Assembly (NCBI GenBank): GCA_016200005.1
Contig: JACQFP010000021.1
Coordinates: 1 to 64,000 of the forward strand
DNA: 64,000 nucleotides
Direction: 5' to 3'
DNA from: Verrucomicrobiota bacterium
Lineage (GTDB): Bacteria; Verrucomicrobiota; Verrucomicrobiia; Limisphaerales; PALSA-1396
In this document: piece by piece, positions 1 to 9,079 of the stretch
Layout of the letters: each line of letters starts with the position of its first letter
Position numbering within the stretch: the stretch's first letter is position 1
The notes under the pieces: generated by a model
Databases searched by the model: none
Told to the model about the DNA's origin: nothing
The model's input: only the letters and a program-made list of their open reading frames with translations
Translations under genes and position numbers: made by a program

Positions 1-139
1 AGACCTCCGACCTGAAATCCCTCACGCCCGCAGCCTGGGCCAAAGCCAGACGCGCCGCCATGCGTTCCGCCGCCTGATTTACTCCCGTTCCTTCGTCAGC
101 TTCCGTGCCACTCACCCAAGGCAGTCTGGCTGTCGGTTA

Positions 140-1717
140 CGTTGGACCAACCAGTTTGGTTACGACTCGGCGAAACACCTGACGAGTGTCACGGCGCCCG
201 GCGGCACCTTCACCTATACCCTCGGCGCGGCGAACGCGGCAAGTCCATTGCCGAAAAAGGTTTTGCTTGGCAATACTTCCTACATCACCAACACCTACAC
301 CTACGACAGCATGGCGCGGTTGACGGGGACGTATCTCAAGACCAGCGCGAACGTGCTGACGAACAAGCACGAATACTCTTACACCGCGGGCAATCAGCGC
401 ACGCAGCAGACGTTCATGGACGCGGCCACGTACGGTTACACGTACGACAACATCGGCCAGTTGACCAATGCGGACAGTTCGGTGGCGGCTCAGGATCGGA
501 AGTATGTGTACGACGCGGCGTGGAATCTCAATTACCGCACCAACAACACGACGACTTACAGCTTCAAGGTGGACGGGAAGAACCAGTTGACCAACGCGAC
601 GCCAGTCGGCGCGCAGACCTACGATGACAATGGCAACGTAACCTTCAGTGCGGGCATCGCGGATGGTTTCAGCTACGACGACGAGAATCAATTGCAGAAT
701 TGGTATCATTATGACGGCGGCTACAACGGCGACGGGTCGCCCACAGATTCCAAGGACAAGCGGACGGAGTTCATTTACGATGGCAAGGGGCGGTTGCGCA
801 AGCGGGTGGAGTACACGACTGACGGTTCTGTTTGGATCGTTTCTTCTGAGACGCGCTACCTCTATGACGGGATGCGGGTGATTCAAGAACGCAACAGCAG
901 CAACACGCCGACGGTCGCTTATACGCGCGGGACTGATCTGAGCGGGAGCTTGGAAGGTGCGGGTGGAATTGGTGGATTGTTGGGGCGCAGCCACGCGTAT
1001 CAATCGGGCAGTGGCAGTTGGACGAACCATAACGTTTATCATGCCGACGGGAACGGGAACGTGACGTACATGCTGAACAGCTCCCAATCGGTGGTAGCCA
1101 ATTACCGGTATGATCCGTTTGGAAACGCAATCACCGCAAGCGGCACGCTGTCCGGAGCGAACGTGTATCGTTTTTCGAGCAAGGAGATTCATGTCAACAG
1201 CGGGCTGTATTACTACGGCTACCGCTTCTATCATCCCAATTTGCAGCGGTGGCTGAACCGAGATCCCATTGGGGAACGAGGCGGCCTAAATCTTTTTGAG
1301 TTTGCGGGAAATGATCCAGTAGACCTGTTCGACCGCTTTGGCTTGTTCGTCACGCCGACCGATTTTCCACCCGGAGGCGGCCACAATACGGTCATTTGTT
1401 TTAACGGAAAGCTCACCATCCAGAACAAAAACAAAGGTCCTGATAGGAAATGCACAGGCGAACATGAGTATTCGCACTTGCAGGATTGGTTAAAGCGATA
1501 CGGCGATGGCGTCTGCAAAGGTCAGAATAATGGCACTGTACCCGTAGGCGGCGACGGATACCTTGAATTTCTTCGCCAGTCAGAATGCAAGGCCTTCAAA
1601 GCAGGCAAGAAGTGCCGTGAAGATCTTCTGACGCACTGCAAAAAAAAGGATAAGGCTGCCATTCAAGCGGGAATTGACCGTGACAACCAAGGCTTGAAGG
1701 ACAACAAGTGCAATTAA
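140..1717 (+). CDS. RHS repeat-associated core protein, 5'-truncated, with HExxH C-terminal tip
   Basis: RHS/YD-repeat shell protein. YD-type repeats (TYDSMARL, YTYDNIGQL, YVYDAAWNL, FIYDGKGRL) run into the RHS core signature (YRYDPFGN, SGLYYYGYRFYHP, RWLNRDPIGE, NLFEFAGNDPV). RHS-like codons (WTNQFGYDSAKHL) are in frame from about base 140, ahead of the first usable start (TTG 248), so the 5' part is missing or was replaced. A different reading frame closes with a stop at 75-77. After the core, about 120 variable residues follow, as in polymorphic toxins. They are Cys-rich and contain HEYSH (about residue 406 counted from TTG 248) with SECKAF downstream, an HExxH...E zincin-like pattern. I infer a metallopeptidase-type effector tip. 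The next gene is a small lipoprotein that could be its immunity partner. The RHS call is secure; the tip function is inferred. Confidence 0.85.
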   Translation, partial: RWTNQFGYDSAKHLTSVTAPGGTFTYTLGAANAASPLPKKVLLGNTSYITNTYTYDSMARLTGTYLKTSANVLTNKHEYSYTAGNQRTQQTFMDAATYGYTYDNIGQLTNADSSVAAQDRKYVYDAAWNLNYRTNNTTTYSFKVDGKNQLTNATPVGAQTYDDNGNVTFSAGIADGFSYDDENQLQNWYHYDGGYNGDGSPTDSKDKRTEFIYDGKGRLRKRVEYTTDGSVWIVSSETRYLYDGMRVIQERNSSNTPTVAYTRGTDLSGSLEGAGGIGGLLGRSHAYQSGSGSWTNHNVYHADGNGNVTYMLNSSQSVVANYRYDPFGNAITASGTLSGANVYRFSSKEIHVNSGLYYYGYRFYHPNLQRWLNRDPIGERGGLNLFEFAGNDPVDLFDRFGLFVTPTDFPPGGGHNTVICFNGKLTIQNKNKGPDRKCTGEHEYSHLQDWLKRYGDGVCKGQNNGTVPVGGDGYLEFLRQSECKAFKAGKKCREDLLTHCKKKDKAAIQAGIDRDNQGLKDNKCN

Positions 1718-1728
1718 GGGGAATCGCC

Positions 1729-2031
1729 ATGAACTCGATTGCCGCTTGGCTGCTCATTTCGCTGACTGTCTGTTTATTGTGCTCATCGTGCTTGAAAGAG
1801 AAGACAACGACACCTGTGTCGGCTGAGTCTGAGGTGCTCGCAATGGCTAAACGAGAGTTTAGGAAGGCCGGACGCAAGGTTGAGGACTACAGGATTACAG
1901 TTGACCACCCGACTAATGACGTCTGGTGGGTGCGCTTTGATCTTGATGTGCGCTATCCTCCACCTGGAGCGAGTCACTACGTTCGGGTCGAAAAGCAGAC
2001 TGGGCGAGTAGTGTTTATGCCCGGCGAATAG
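1729..2031 (+). CDS. Small lipoprotein, candidate immunity protein for the RHS tip
   Basis: About 100 residues from ATG 1729 (MNSIAAWLL). A hydrophobic N-terminus ends in LLCSSC, a lipobox-like site, so it is probably an envelope lipoprotein. The rest (EVLAMAKREFRKAG, DYRITVDHP, VRVEKQTGRVVFMPGE) resembles small PepSY/NTF2-immunity-like domains, but I cannot assign a family. It starts 11 bases after the RHS stop on the same strand. That position is where immunity genes sit relative to polymorphic toxins. An upstream in-frame start at 1708 would overlap the RHS gene and would not begin with a signal peptide. Confidence 0.6.
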   Translation: MNSIAAWLLISLTVCLLCSSCLKEKTTTPVSAESEVLAMAKREFRKAGRKVEDYRITVDHPTNDVWWVRFDLDVRYPPPGASHYVRVEKQTGRVVFMPGE

Positions 2032-2114
2032 AGCCTGGCAATACCTGCCTGCTCGATTCGAATAGCCCAGCCGGCGTACCGCACAATTTGAACTGGACAC
2101 GCCAACCATAGGTA

Positions 2115-3909
2115 GAGCTTGTCCGCAAAACGCGCATTTTTGAAAAGGGTCGGAAAACGTCGGAGGAAGTTCCGGGCGCGGGCGGCGGCAGGGGTGGTCT
2201 TTATGGTGATCCTGGCTTTTGCAATCGCTTTTGGCCCGGCGGCGGACACACCGCTTCCCTCGTGTTTGGCCGTGGGTTGCGCGCCGTCCTTTTAGGCGGC
2301 TTGCGCCAGCACTTGTTTTTGTTCCAGTCGCGCCAGCACCCACAGGTTGTGGGTCAAGACCTGCCAGACGACCGCCAGCTCCCGATGCGCAAATCCTTTG
2401 GCCCGCAGCGGGCGCCCCAAAAATCCGTTCTTGAATATCCCGATGCGGCCTTCGGTCTGGCTGCGCCGCCGTTGCAGTTGCCCAAAGCGTTCTTCTTCCA
2501 TTCTCTCTTTGAGCCGTGCCGGGTGCTTCGGACAAATCCCGTCGTAAATTTCCTGGGCGGCCAGCAACGCCTGGTTGGCCGCGCTGCAAAAGCCCCGATC
2601 CGTGCCCAGCGCCCGGATCACTCCGACGCCGTAAGCCGCCTCCATCCGTGCCAAACTCTGCGGCAGTTGCCGCCGGTCCGCCGGCGCGCTCTCGCGATGC
2701 AACTGCCAGTCCACGATCACTCCGTCTTTTTGTTCGGCCAGCAACAGGGTGTTGCCAAATTCCACTTCCGCCCCGGCTTTGCCCCGCACGATCACGCGCG
2801 TGTCGGTTTCATACAGGCTCAGCACCTTGTCGGCGTTGTTCACTTGGCGCTCGCCAATGATGCGTTCGTGCGCCTGCTTTTGCGCGGCCGGCAAGAGCGC
2901 CAGCACGCCGTCGATCCGCCGCAACACCACCTCGGCTTGCGGGCGCGTCCAGTCGGTTTGGCCCCAGGCTTGATCCAGTAACTCCCGGTGTCGTCGCGCG
3001 TGTCCGGCCACGACTTTGACCTGCTGCTTCATCAGGCGCAGGGTTCGCTTGCGTTGTTTTTTGGAATCTTTGGCCCGGCGCGCATGGGTCATTTGCAGGC
3101 TCAAGCGGTTCATCGCTTTGAGAAAATTCTCGGGCGGCTCCATGCGCTGCTTGAGACCGTGGGCACGAATCAAGCGCGTGGCTTTCATCAAGGTTCGCAC
3201 CGCATCGCACAACAGCACCCAGTCCACCGGAAAATGAATGTTGGCTTTCAGACACGTCGTATCCACCCACACCGTTTCCAATTCGAGGGCGTGGGCCAGT
3301 TCCAAAGCCGACGCGCCCGACGGCTGCTGGGCCGCTAGGATCATTTGCTCAATCAGCGGGCGCATCGTTTCGGCCGGCAACCAGTGGGCGTAATCCTGCA
3401 AAGTGCTTTTGCCGGGCACACGCACGGCGGCCAGTTCTTCCATCCCGCAAAACCAGCGGAAGAGCGGGCACTCGGCCAGCCGCCGGCTCAGCCCGCGATA
3501 ATCTTCCCCCAACCATCCTCGGAGCACCGTGCAACGCAGGGCGCGGTAACTGTGCTGTTGATGGCCTTGCCGGGCCTTGGTTTTGGCGGCGGGAAATTGC
3601 TGGTCGTAACGCCGGAGGCTTTGTTCGACGAAACTTTTTTCCACGCCGCTCCAGAGCAGGAGCTGGTCGATGCGGCGCAGTTGCTGCTCGAAATCCTGGT
3701 AATCGACATTGCCCAGAACCACAGGCAAAGCTGGACGCAGGGTCGGTTGGAAGGGTAGGATTGGGGCGGCGGGTGAATGGTTTTTCATTAGCGTGAAAAT
3801 CATAACCCGCTGCTTTCGGGCAAAACCATTTTAATCGGTGGTTTTGCCTGATTGTTTTTGTTCCCTCAACCCGCGCCCTGATTGCCCAGGCGATTTCTCG
3901 GACAGGCTC
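2115..3909. mobile_element. Insertion sequence carrying one DDE transposase gene
   Basis: The ends are imperfect inverted repeats. The left end reads GAGCTTGTCCGCAAAAC. The right end, read inward, is GAGCCTGTCCGAGAAAT. Both are flanked by TA (2113-2114 and 3910-3911), compatible with a TA target duplication. The element is about 1.8 kb and holds one intact transposase on the minus strand, so it may be active. The boundaries are from inspection and could shift by a few bases. Confidence 0.6.
2292..3803 (-). CDS. DDE-type IS transposase (DUF772-like N-terminus)
   Basis: 503 residues, full length for this group. The N-terminal part has an InsH/DUF772-like region (RALRCTVLRGWLGEDYRGLSR, CPLFRWFCGM). 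The catalytic core includes VDTTCLKANIHFPVDW, where the Asp is the likely first DDE residue, and later a LGTDRGFCS block. The C-terminal part has RIGIFKNGFLG and FAHRELAVVWQVLTHNLW. These features fit the IS1182/ISNCY-like groups; I cannot choose the subgroup without a search. Start ATG 3803, with an alternative ATG five codons in. No frameshift is visible. Confidence 0.85.
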   Translation of the reverse strand: MIFTLMKNHSPAAPILPFQPTLRPALPVVLGNVDYQDFEQQLRRIDQLLLWSGVEKSFVEQSLRRYDQQFPAAKTKARQGHQQHSYRALRCTVLRGWLGEDYRGLSRRLAECPLFRWFCGMEELAAVRVPGKSTLQDYAHWLPAETMRPLIEQMILAAQQPSGASALELAHALELETVWVDTTCLKANIHFPVDWVLLCDAVRTLMKATRLIRAHGLKQRMEPPENFLKAMNRLSLQMTHARRAKDSKKQRKRTLRLMKQQVKVVAGHARRHRELLDQAWGQTDWTRPQAEVVLRRIDGVLALLPAAQKQAHERIIGERQVNNADKVLSLYETDTRVIVRGKAGAEVEFGNTLLLAEQKDGVIVDWQLHRESAPADRRQLPQSLARMEAAYGVGVIRALGTDRGFCSAANQALLAAQEIYDGICPKHPARLKERMEEERFGQLQRRRSQTEGRIGIFKNGFLGRPLRAKGFAHRELAVVWQVLTHNLWVLARLEQKQVLAQAA

Positions 3910-4030
3910 TAACTTATCCCCGAACAGCTCTCAGTTGCCAGTTGGTTCAAGCAGCCGCCAAAATTTAACGCAACAGCACGCGACGCATACCGCTTGACCA
4001 AGTCAGAAATAATAGCGAAGGATATCCGCC

Positions 4031-5350
4031 ATGTTCAAATTTCCGCTCGCCTTTACCGTGTTCGTTTTGGGCGCGACCACCATTTGTGCCAAAGATTACG
4101 CTGTTCAAACGTTCAAGAAGATACGTCTCTCCGATCAGTTCTGGGGCGAAGGCGCAAACTTTGGCGATTTCAACCACGACAACTATAAGGACATCGTCTC
4201 CGGCCCGTATTGGTATGAAGGCCCTGACTTCAAGAAGCGCCATGAATATTATCCCGCGAACAAAACATTTAAGCGCAAGAAGAATGATGGCACTGAAGAA
4301 GCCATCCAAGGTTTTGAAGGCGCTCTCGGCACAAATAACGCCTACTCTGACAATTTTTTCGCATTTGCCTACGACTTCAACAACGACGGTTGGGACGATA
4401 TTCTGATCTTGGGATTCCCAGGCCAGGACGCGTCATGGTACGAAAATCCGAAAGGTCGCGAAGGCCTCTGGCAACGACATAAGGTGTTTGATGTCGTTGA
4501 CAATGAATCGCCAACTTGGGGCGATTTGACTGGCGATGGTAAACCGGAACTCATTTGCAACTCTGGCGGCTACTTCGGTTTCGCCGAACCGGACTGGTCC
4601 GACACAACCAAACCGTGGACGTTTCATCGCATCTCACCGAAAGGGGACTGGCAACGCTTCACTCACGGGCTTGGTTATGGCGACGTCAATGGAGATGGCC
4701 GGAAGGACATTCTGGAACTTGATGGTTGGTGGGAGCAACCGGCCTCGCTCAGCGGTGATCCCGTTTGGACAAAACACCAGTTTCCCTTCGCACCCGGTCA
4801 TGGCAGCTCCCAGATGTACGTTTACGATGTCAACGGCGACGGCCTAAATGACGTCATCACCAGCCTGGCAGCTCACGGCTACGGCCTAGCGTGGTATGAA
4901 CAAGTCAGGGAGAACGGAATCATCACTTTCAAACAACACTCCATTCTCAACAAAGAGCAGAAACCCAGCCCCAATAAATACGGCGTCACCTTCTCCCAAC
5001 TTCACGCCGTTGATCTGGTGGACATGGACGGCGACGGCCTGAAAGACATCATCACCGGCAAGCGCTTCTGGGCCCACGGACCTGCAGGCGATCCCGAACC
5101 TAATGCGCCAGCCGTGCTCTATTGGTTCAAGCTCGTACGCAACAAAGACAAGTCGGTCGATTTTATCCCCTACCTCATCGACAACGACTCCGGCATCGGC
5201 ACACAAGTTGTGGCGGGCGACATCAACGGCGATAAGCGGCCCGATGTTGTCGTCGGCAACAAAAAGGGGACCTTCGTTTTTTTGCAACAAACGAAAAAGG
5301 TTAGCAAAGCGGAGTGGGAGAAATCCCAACCGAAACTGCTTTCGCCCTGA
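4031..5350 (+). CDS. Secreted FG-GAP/VCBS repeat protein
   Basis: 439 residues. ATG 4031 is followed by a signal peptide (MFKFPLAFTVFVLGATTICA). The mature part is a series of FG-GAP/VCBS repeats with Asp-rich calcium-binding loops: DFNNDGWDD, DVNGDGRKD, DVNGDGLND, DMDGDGLKD and DINGDKRPD. This predicts a seven-bladed propeller outside the cytoplasm. In Planctomycetes and Verrucomicrobia such proteins often sit beside the large PVC dehydrogenase, as here: the next gene follows within 100 bp on the same strand. No catalytic site is evident. The role is probably binding, or part of a secreted catabolic system. Confidence 0.85.
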   Translation: MFKFPLAFTVFVLGATTICAKDYAVQTFKKIRLSDQFWGEGANFGDFNHDNYKDIVSGPYWYEGPDFKKRHEYYPANKTFKRKKNDGTEEAIQGFEGALGTNNAYSDNFFAFAYDFNNDGWDDILILGFPGQDASWYENPKGREGLWQRHKVFDVVDNESPTWGDLTGDGKPELICNSGGYFGFAEPDWSDTTKPWTFHRISPKGDWQRFTHGLGYGDVNGDGRKDILELDGWWEQPASLSGDPVWTKHQFPFAPGHGSSQMYVYDVNGDGLNDVITSLAAHGYGLAWYEQVRENGIITFKQHSILNKEQKPSPNKYGVTFSQLHAVDLVDMDGDGLKDIITGKRFWAHGPAGDPEPNAPAVLYWFKLVRNKDKSVDFIPYLIDNDSGIGTQVVAGDINGDKRPDVVVGNKKGTFVFLQQTKKVSKAEWEKSQPKLLSP

Positions 5351-5446
5351 GCCAAAGAGCAGTCTGCTTTCCCGAATTAAGAGCGTTTGCGTCAGAAAAA
5401 ATACGTGCTCTTTCTGGCGACTTGGCAGATAATCCGCCCACCCTTT

Positions 5447-8400
5447 ATGAAAGATCAACTATTCCGTGCCTGCGGTTTCTTTTCCCTCGCCTTTTTCGTT
5501 TGGATTTCGCCGATTAATGCTGCCACGCTCGAAGTCATTGCGCCCGTCGGAAAAGATGGCAAACCTCTCAACCTAGATTTCGAAGTCGGCACGCTCAAAG
5601 ATTGGACTGCCACCGGCAAAGCCTTCGAAGGTCAACCCATCAAAGGGGATACCGTCACCAAACGGCGCACGGACATGCGAAGCCAGCACACCGGAAACTT
5701 TTGGATCGGCACTTATGAAATCGCCGGCGACGAACCTCAAGGCACGCTGACTTCCGTTCCCTTCAAAGTCACTCAACCTTTCGCCAGTTTCTTAGTTGCC
5801 GGCGGCTTGTCGCCCAACACCCGTGTCGAACTCGTCCGCGCCGACACCGAACGGATCTTCTTCAAAACCTCGGGCACCGATAGCGAAAATCTGCGTCCGG
5901 TCGTCGTCGATCTTCAACCCCACCTCGGCAAGGAAATCTTTATTCGCATCCTCGACCAAGCGAGTGGCGGGTGGGGACACATCAACTTCGACGACTTCAA
6001 GCTCTACGCCCAACGACCGAAATTTGACAACGAACTCGACCCCGCCAAAGTCGCCGCTGATGCTCCGCCCGCCGATGTTGTGCCTTACGCCGGTCTGTCG
6101 CCCGCAGACGCTGCGAAGTTTGCCACGCTACCGCCCGGTTTCAAAATGCACGTCTTTGCCGGCGAGCCGGACATTGTGCAACCCATAGCCTTCTGTCTCG
6201 ACGATCGTGGTCGCGTTTGGGTCGCCGAAGGACTCACCTATCCGATTCGCGCGCCGGAAGGGCAGGGCAAAGACCGCATCCTCGTCTTCGAGGACACCAA
6301 CGGCGATCACAAGTTCGACAAGCGCACCGTCTTCATGGAAGGCCTCAACCTCGTCAGCGGACTCGAATATGGCTTTGGCGGAATTTGGGTCGGTGCCGCT
6401 CCTTACCTGATGTTCATTCCGATTCAAGACAGCGACGCGCCCAAGCCCGCTGGTCCGCCGCAAATCCTCCTCGACGGTTGGGATTACAAACGCGACACGC
6501 ACGAAACTTTGAACACGTTCACCTGGGGGCCGGACGGCTGGCTATACGGTTGCCACGGCGTTTTCTGTCCTTCGCACGTCGGCAAGCCCGGCGCGCCTGA
6601 GAGCGAGCGTCAATGGATGGACGCTGGGGTCTGGCGTTACCATCCCACCAAGCACATCTTTGAAGTCTTCGCGGAAGGAACGAGCAACCCATGGGGCATC
6701 GACTTCGATGAACACGGGCAACTTTGGGAGGAAGCCTGCGTCATCCCGCACCTCTGGCACATGATCCAAGGCGGCCGTTACCTGCGCCAAGGCGGCGAGC
6801 ATTTCAGCATCAACCGCGACGAAACCGCGCGCAACGAAAAGCATCGTGAGAACGGCAGCCGCAAACCGATCTTCCCCTACGTCTATGAAGACATCCAATC
6901 TGTCGGCGATCACGTCCACTACGCCGGCAACAAAGGCCCGCACGCCGGCAACGCGCGCTCCGACGCCGCGGGTGGCGGCCACGCCCACGCCGGCATGATG
7001 GTTTATCTCGGCGACAGTTGGCCCACCGAATATCGCGGGAACCTTTTCATGGGCAACATCCACGGCCAGCGGCTCAACATGGACATCCCCGAGCGCAGCG
7101 GCTCCGGTTACGTCGGCCATCACGGCAAGGACTTTCTGAACTTCAACGACACTTGGTCGCAAACGCTCAACCAACTCTATGACCAGGACGGCTCGGTTTA
7201 CATCATCGACTGGTACGACAAGAACCAATGCCACCACACCAATCCTGATGGCCATGACCGCTCCAACGGCCGCATCTACAAAATCGTTTACAACGATCGG
7301 AAGGTGACGAAGGTGGATTTGCAGAGAGAACCGGACGAGGCTCTTCTGTTTATGCAATGGCGGCAAATGGGGTTACGGTCCGAGTGGGCTGCCAGACATG
7401 CGCGTCGGATTCTTCAAGAGCGCGCTGCAAATGGTAAACTCAAAACCAACATCCCCGAACAAATTGCCAAAGAAAAACTAAGGATGCCGATGAACGAAGT
7501 TGAAGCTCTCCACTTCCTTCAAGTTCAGCATTCCACGATCGGAATTCTGGAAGATGAAGCGTTGAAAATCCTGCAGCGTTCCGATTACGAATTCCTCCGG
7601 GCCTGGACAGTTCAACTCATTTGTGAAAGCAAGAGCCTATCTACAGAAGCCTCAAAAGAATTCGTCCGCCTCGCGCGTGAAGACAAATCGCCCGTCGTCC
7701 GACTTTACCTCGCTTCCGCGCTTCAACGTCTGTCCCCGGAACAACGCTGGGACATTTACACCGCGTTGCTCCAGCACAGCGAAGACGCCAACGACCACAA
7801 TATCCCGCTGATGGTTTGGTACGGTGGCGAAGTCCTCGCAGCAACACAGCCGGTCAAAGCATTGTCGCTCGCGGTCACAGCCAAGCTGCCGAAGATTCTC
7901 AATTTCACCACGCGCCGCATCGCACAACTCGGCACTGCCGAAGCGCGCGACCTCATCGCCGAGACGCTGGCCAAGCTTGACGATTCATCCAAACAACTCG
8001 ACATGCTCACCGGCTTGAGCGCCGCGCTCAAAGGCCAGCGCAGTGTGCCGATGCCACAAGGCTGGGAAAAGGTTGAAGCCAAACTATCCGCCAGTTCAAA
8101 TCCGCAAATTCGCGCCCTTGCTCAATCGCTGTCACTGACATTCGGGAGCGCGAATGCGCTCGCGGCGTTGAAGAAAACGCTGATGGATGAGTCCGCCGAA
8201 GCCGGTGCCCGCCGCACCGCGCTCGATTCGTTGCTGAGCACTCGCGACGCGTCGTTGCCGCTGTTGCTTCAGCAGTTACTCAAGAGCACGGACCTTCGCG
8301 GCCAAGCGATTCGCGCTCTGGCCGGCTACGACGATTCAAACACTCCCGATGCCATCCTCGGAGTTTACGCATCGCTCGGCACCGGCGAAACGCGCGACGC

Positions 8401-9070
8401 GCTGAACACGCTCGCCTCGCGCGCTGCGTTCGCCAAACCGATGCTTGCATCCGTCGAAAGCGGAACGATTCCGCGCAATGCGCTCACCGCCGAAATCATC
8501 CGTCAGTTGCGCAACTTGAAGAACGCCGACATCGACCAGCAGCTTCAAAAAGTCTATGGCACGATTCGTGACAGCAGCGCCGACAAGAAAAAGGAAATCG
8601 AGAAATACAAACGCATTTATTATGCGGGCGGTTCACAGCCGGGAATCGCTTCGCGCGGTCGCGCAGTGTTCGACAAGATTTGCGCCCAATGCCACACGCT
8701 CTTCGACACCGGTGGCAAAGTCGGGCCGGACCTCACGGGTTCAAATCGCGCCGACCTTGACTACATTTTGCAAAACATCCTCGATCCGAACGCCGTCATC
8801 CCGAATGATTATCGAGCTTCCACCATCGAAACCAAGGATGGACGCAGCCTCATTGGTATCGTGAAGCAACAGGACGACAAGTCCGTCACCGTCGCGACGC
8901 AGACCGAGACGCTGGTTCTGCCGCGAAACGAAATCCAATCACAGCAGCAAAGCGAACTCTCGATGATGCCGGAAGGATTGCTCGCTCCTTTGGCCGACCA
9001 GGAAATCCGCGATTTGATTTACTACCTCAGCCGTCCCGGTCAAGTTCCCCTGCCAGCTTCCGCGCAATAG
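5447..9070 (+). CDS. Large secreted PVC-type dehydrogenase with HEAT repeats and cytochrome c domain
   Basis: 1207 residues from ATG 5447, which begins a good signal peptide; the upstream TTG 5387 extension does not. Order: a short N-terminal carbohydrate-binding-like region; a beta-propeller of the 'putative membrane-bound dehydrogenase' class (FCLDDRGRVWVAEGLTYP, ILVFEDTNGDHKFDK, NPWGIDFDEHGQLW); a helical HEAT-like region (about residues 640-1000); and a C-terminal heme domain with CAQCH (Cys1079, Cys1082, His1083) and QEIRDLIYYLSR. This architecture is typical of Planctomycetes and Verrucomicrobia. I infer periplasmic oxidation of a sugar or alcohol with electrons passed to the c-type heme. 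The substrate is unknown. A sulfatase follows 9 bp later. Confidence 0.88.
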   Translation: MKDQLFRACGFFSLAFFVWISPINAATLEVIAPVGKDGKPLNLDFEVGTLKDWTATGKAFEGQPIKGDTVTKRRTDMRSQHTGNFWIGTYEIAGDEPQGTLTSVPFKVTQPFASFLVAGGLSPNTRVELVRADTERIFFKTSGTDSENLRPVVVDLQPHLGKEIFIRILDQASGGWGHINFDDFKLYAQRPKFDNELDPAKVAADAPPADVVPYAGLSPADAAKFATLPPGFKMHVFAGEPDIVQPIAFCLDDRGRVWVAEGLTYPIRAPEGQGKDRILVFEDTNGDHKFDKRTVFMEGLNLVSGLEYGFGGIWVGAAPYLMFIPIQDSDAPKPAGPPQILLDGWDYKRDTHETLNTFTWGPDGWLYGCHGVFCPSHVGKPGAPESERQWMDAGVWRYHPTKHIFEVFAEGTSNPWGIDFDEHGQLWEEACVIPHLWHMIQGGRYLRQGGEHFSINRDETARNEKHRENGSRKPIFPYVYEDIQSVGDHVHYAGNKGPHAGNARSDAAGGGHAHAGMMVYLGDSWPTEYRGNLFMGNIHGQRLNMDIPERSGSGYVGHHGKDFLNFNDTWSQTLNQLYDQDGSVYIIDWYDKNQCHHTNPDGHDRSNGRIYKIVYNDRKVTKVDLQREPDEALLFMQWRQMGLRSEWAARHARRILQERAANGKLKTNIPEQIAKEKLRMPMNEVEALHFLQVQHSTIGILEDEALKILQRSDYEFLRAWTVQLICESKSLSTEASKEFVRLAREDKSPVVRLYLASALQRLSPEQRWDIYTALLQHSEDANDHNIPLMVWYGGEVLAATQPVKALSLAVTAKLPKILNFTTRRIAQLGTAEARDLIAETLAKLDDSSKQLDMLTGLSAALKGQRSVPMPQGWEKVEAKLSASSNPQIRALAQSLSLTFGSANALAALKKTLMDESAEAGARRTALDSLLSTRDASLPLLLQQLLKSTDLRGQAIRALAGYDDSNTPDAILGVYASLGTGETRDALNTLASRAAFAKPMLASVESGTIPRNALTAEIIRQLRNLKNADIDQQLQKVYGTIRDSSADKKKEIEKYKRIYYAGGSQPGIASRGRAVFDKICAQCHTLFDTGGKVGPDLTGSNRADLDYILQNILDPNAVIPNDYRASTIETKDGRSLIGIVKQQDDKSVTVATQTETLVLPRNEIQSQQQSELSMMPEGLLAPLADQEIRDLIYYLSRPGQVPLPASAQ

Positions 9071-9079
9071 GACGTCGCC

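Noticed and set aside
3-77. End of an upstream gene before the RHS fragment
   Set aside because: A frame ending LTPAAWAKARRAAMRSAA with a stop at 75-77 could be a real C-terminus, but 24 codons are not enough to name or confirm it.
142-627. Alternative frame over the RHS gene
   Set aside because: The RHS/YD motifs are in the other frame throughout.
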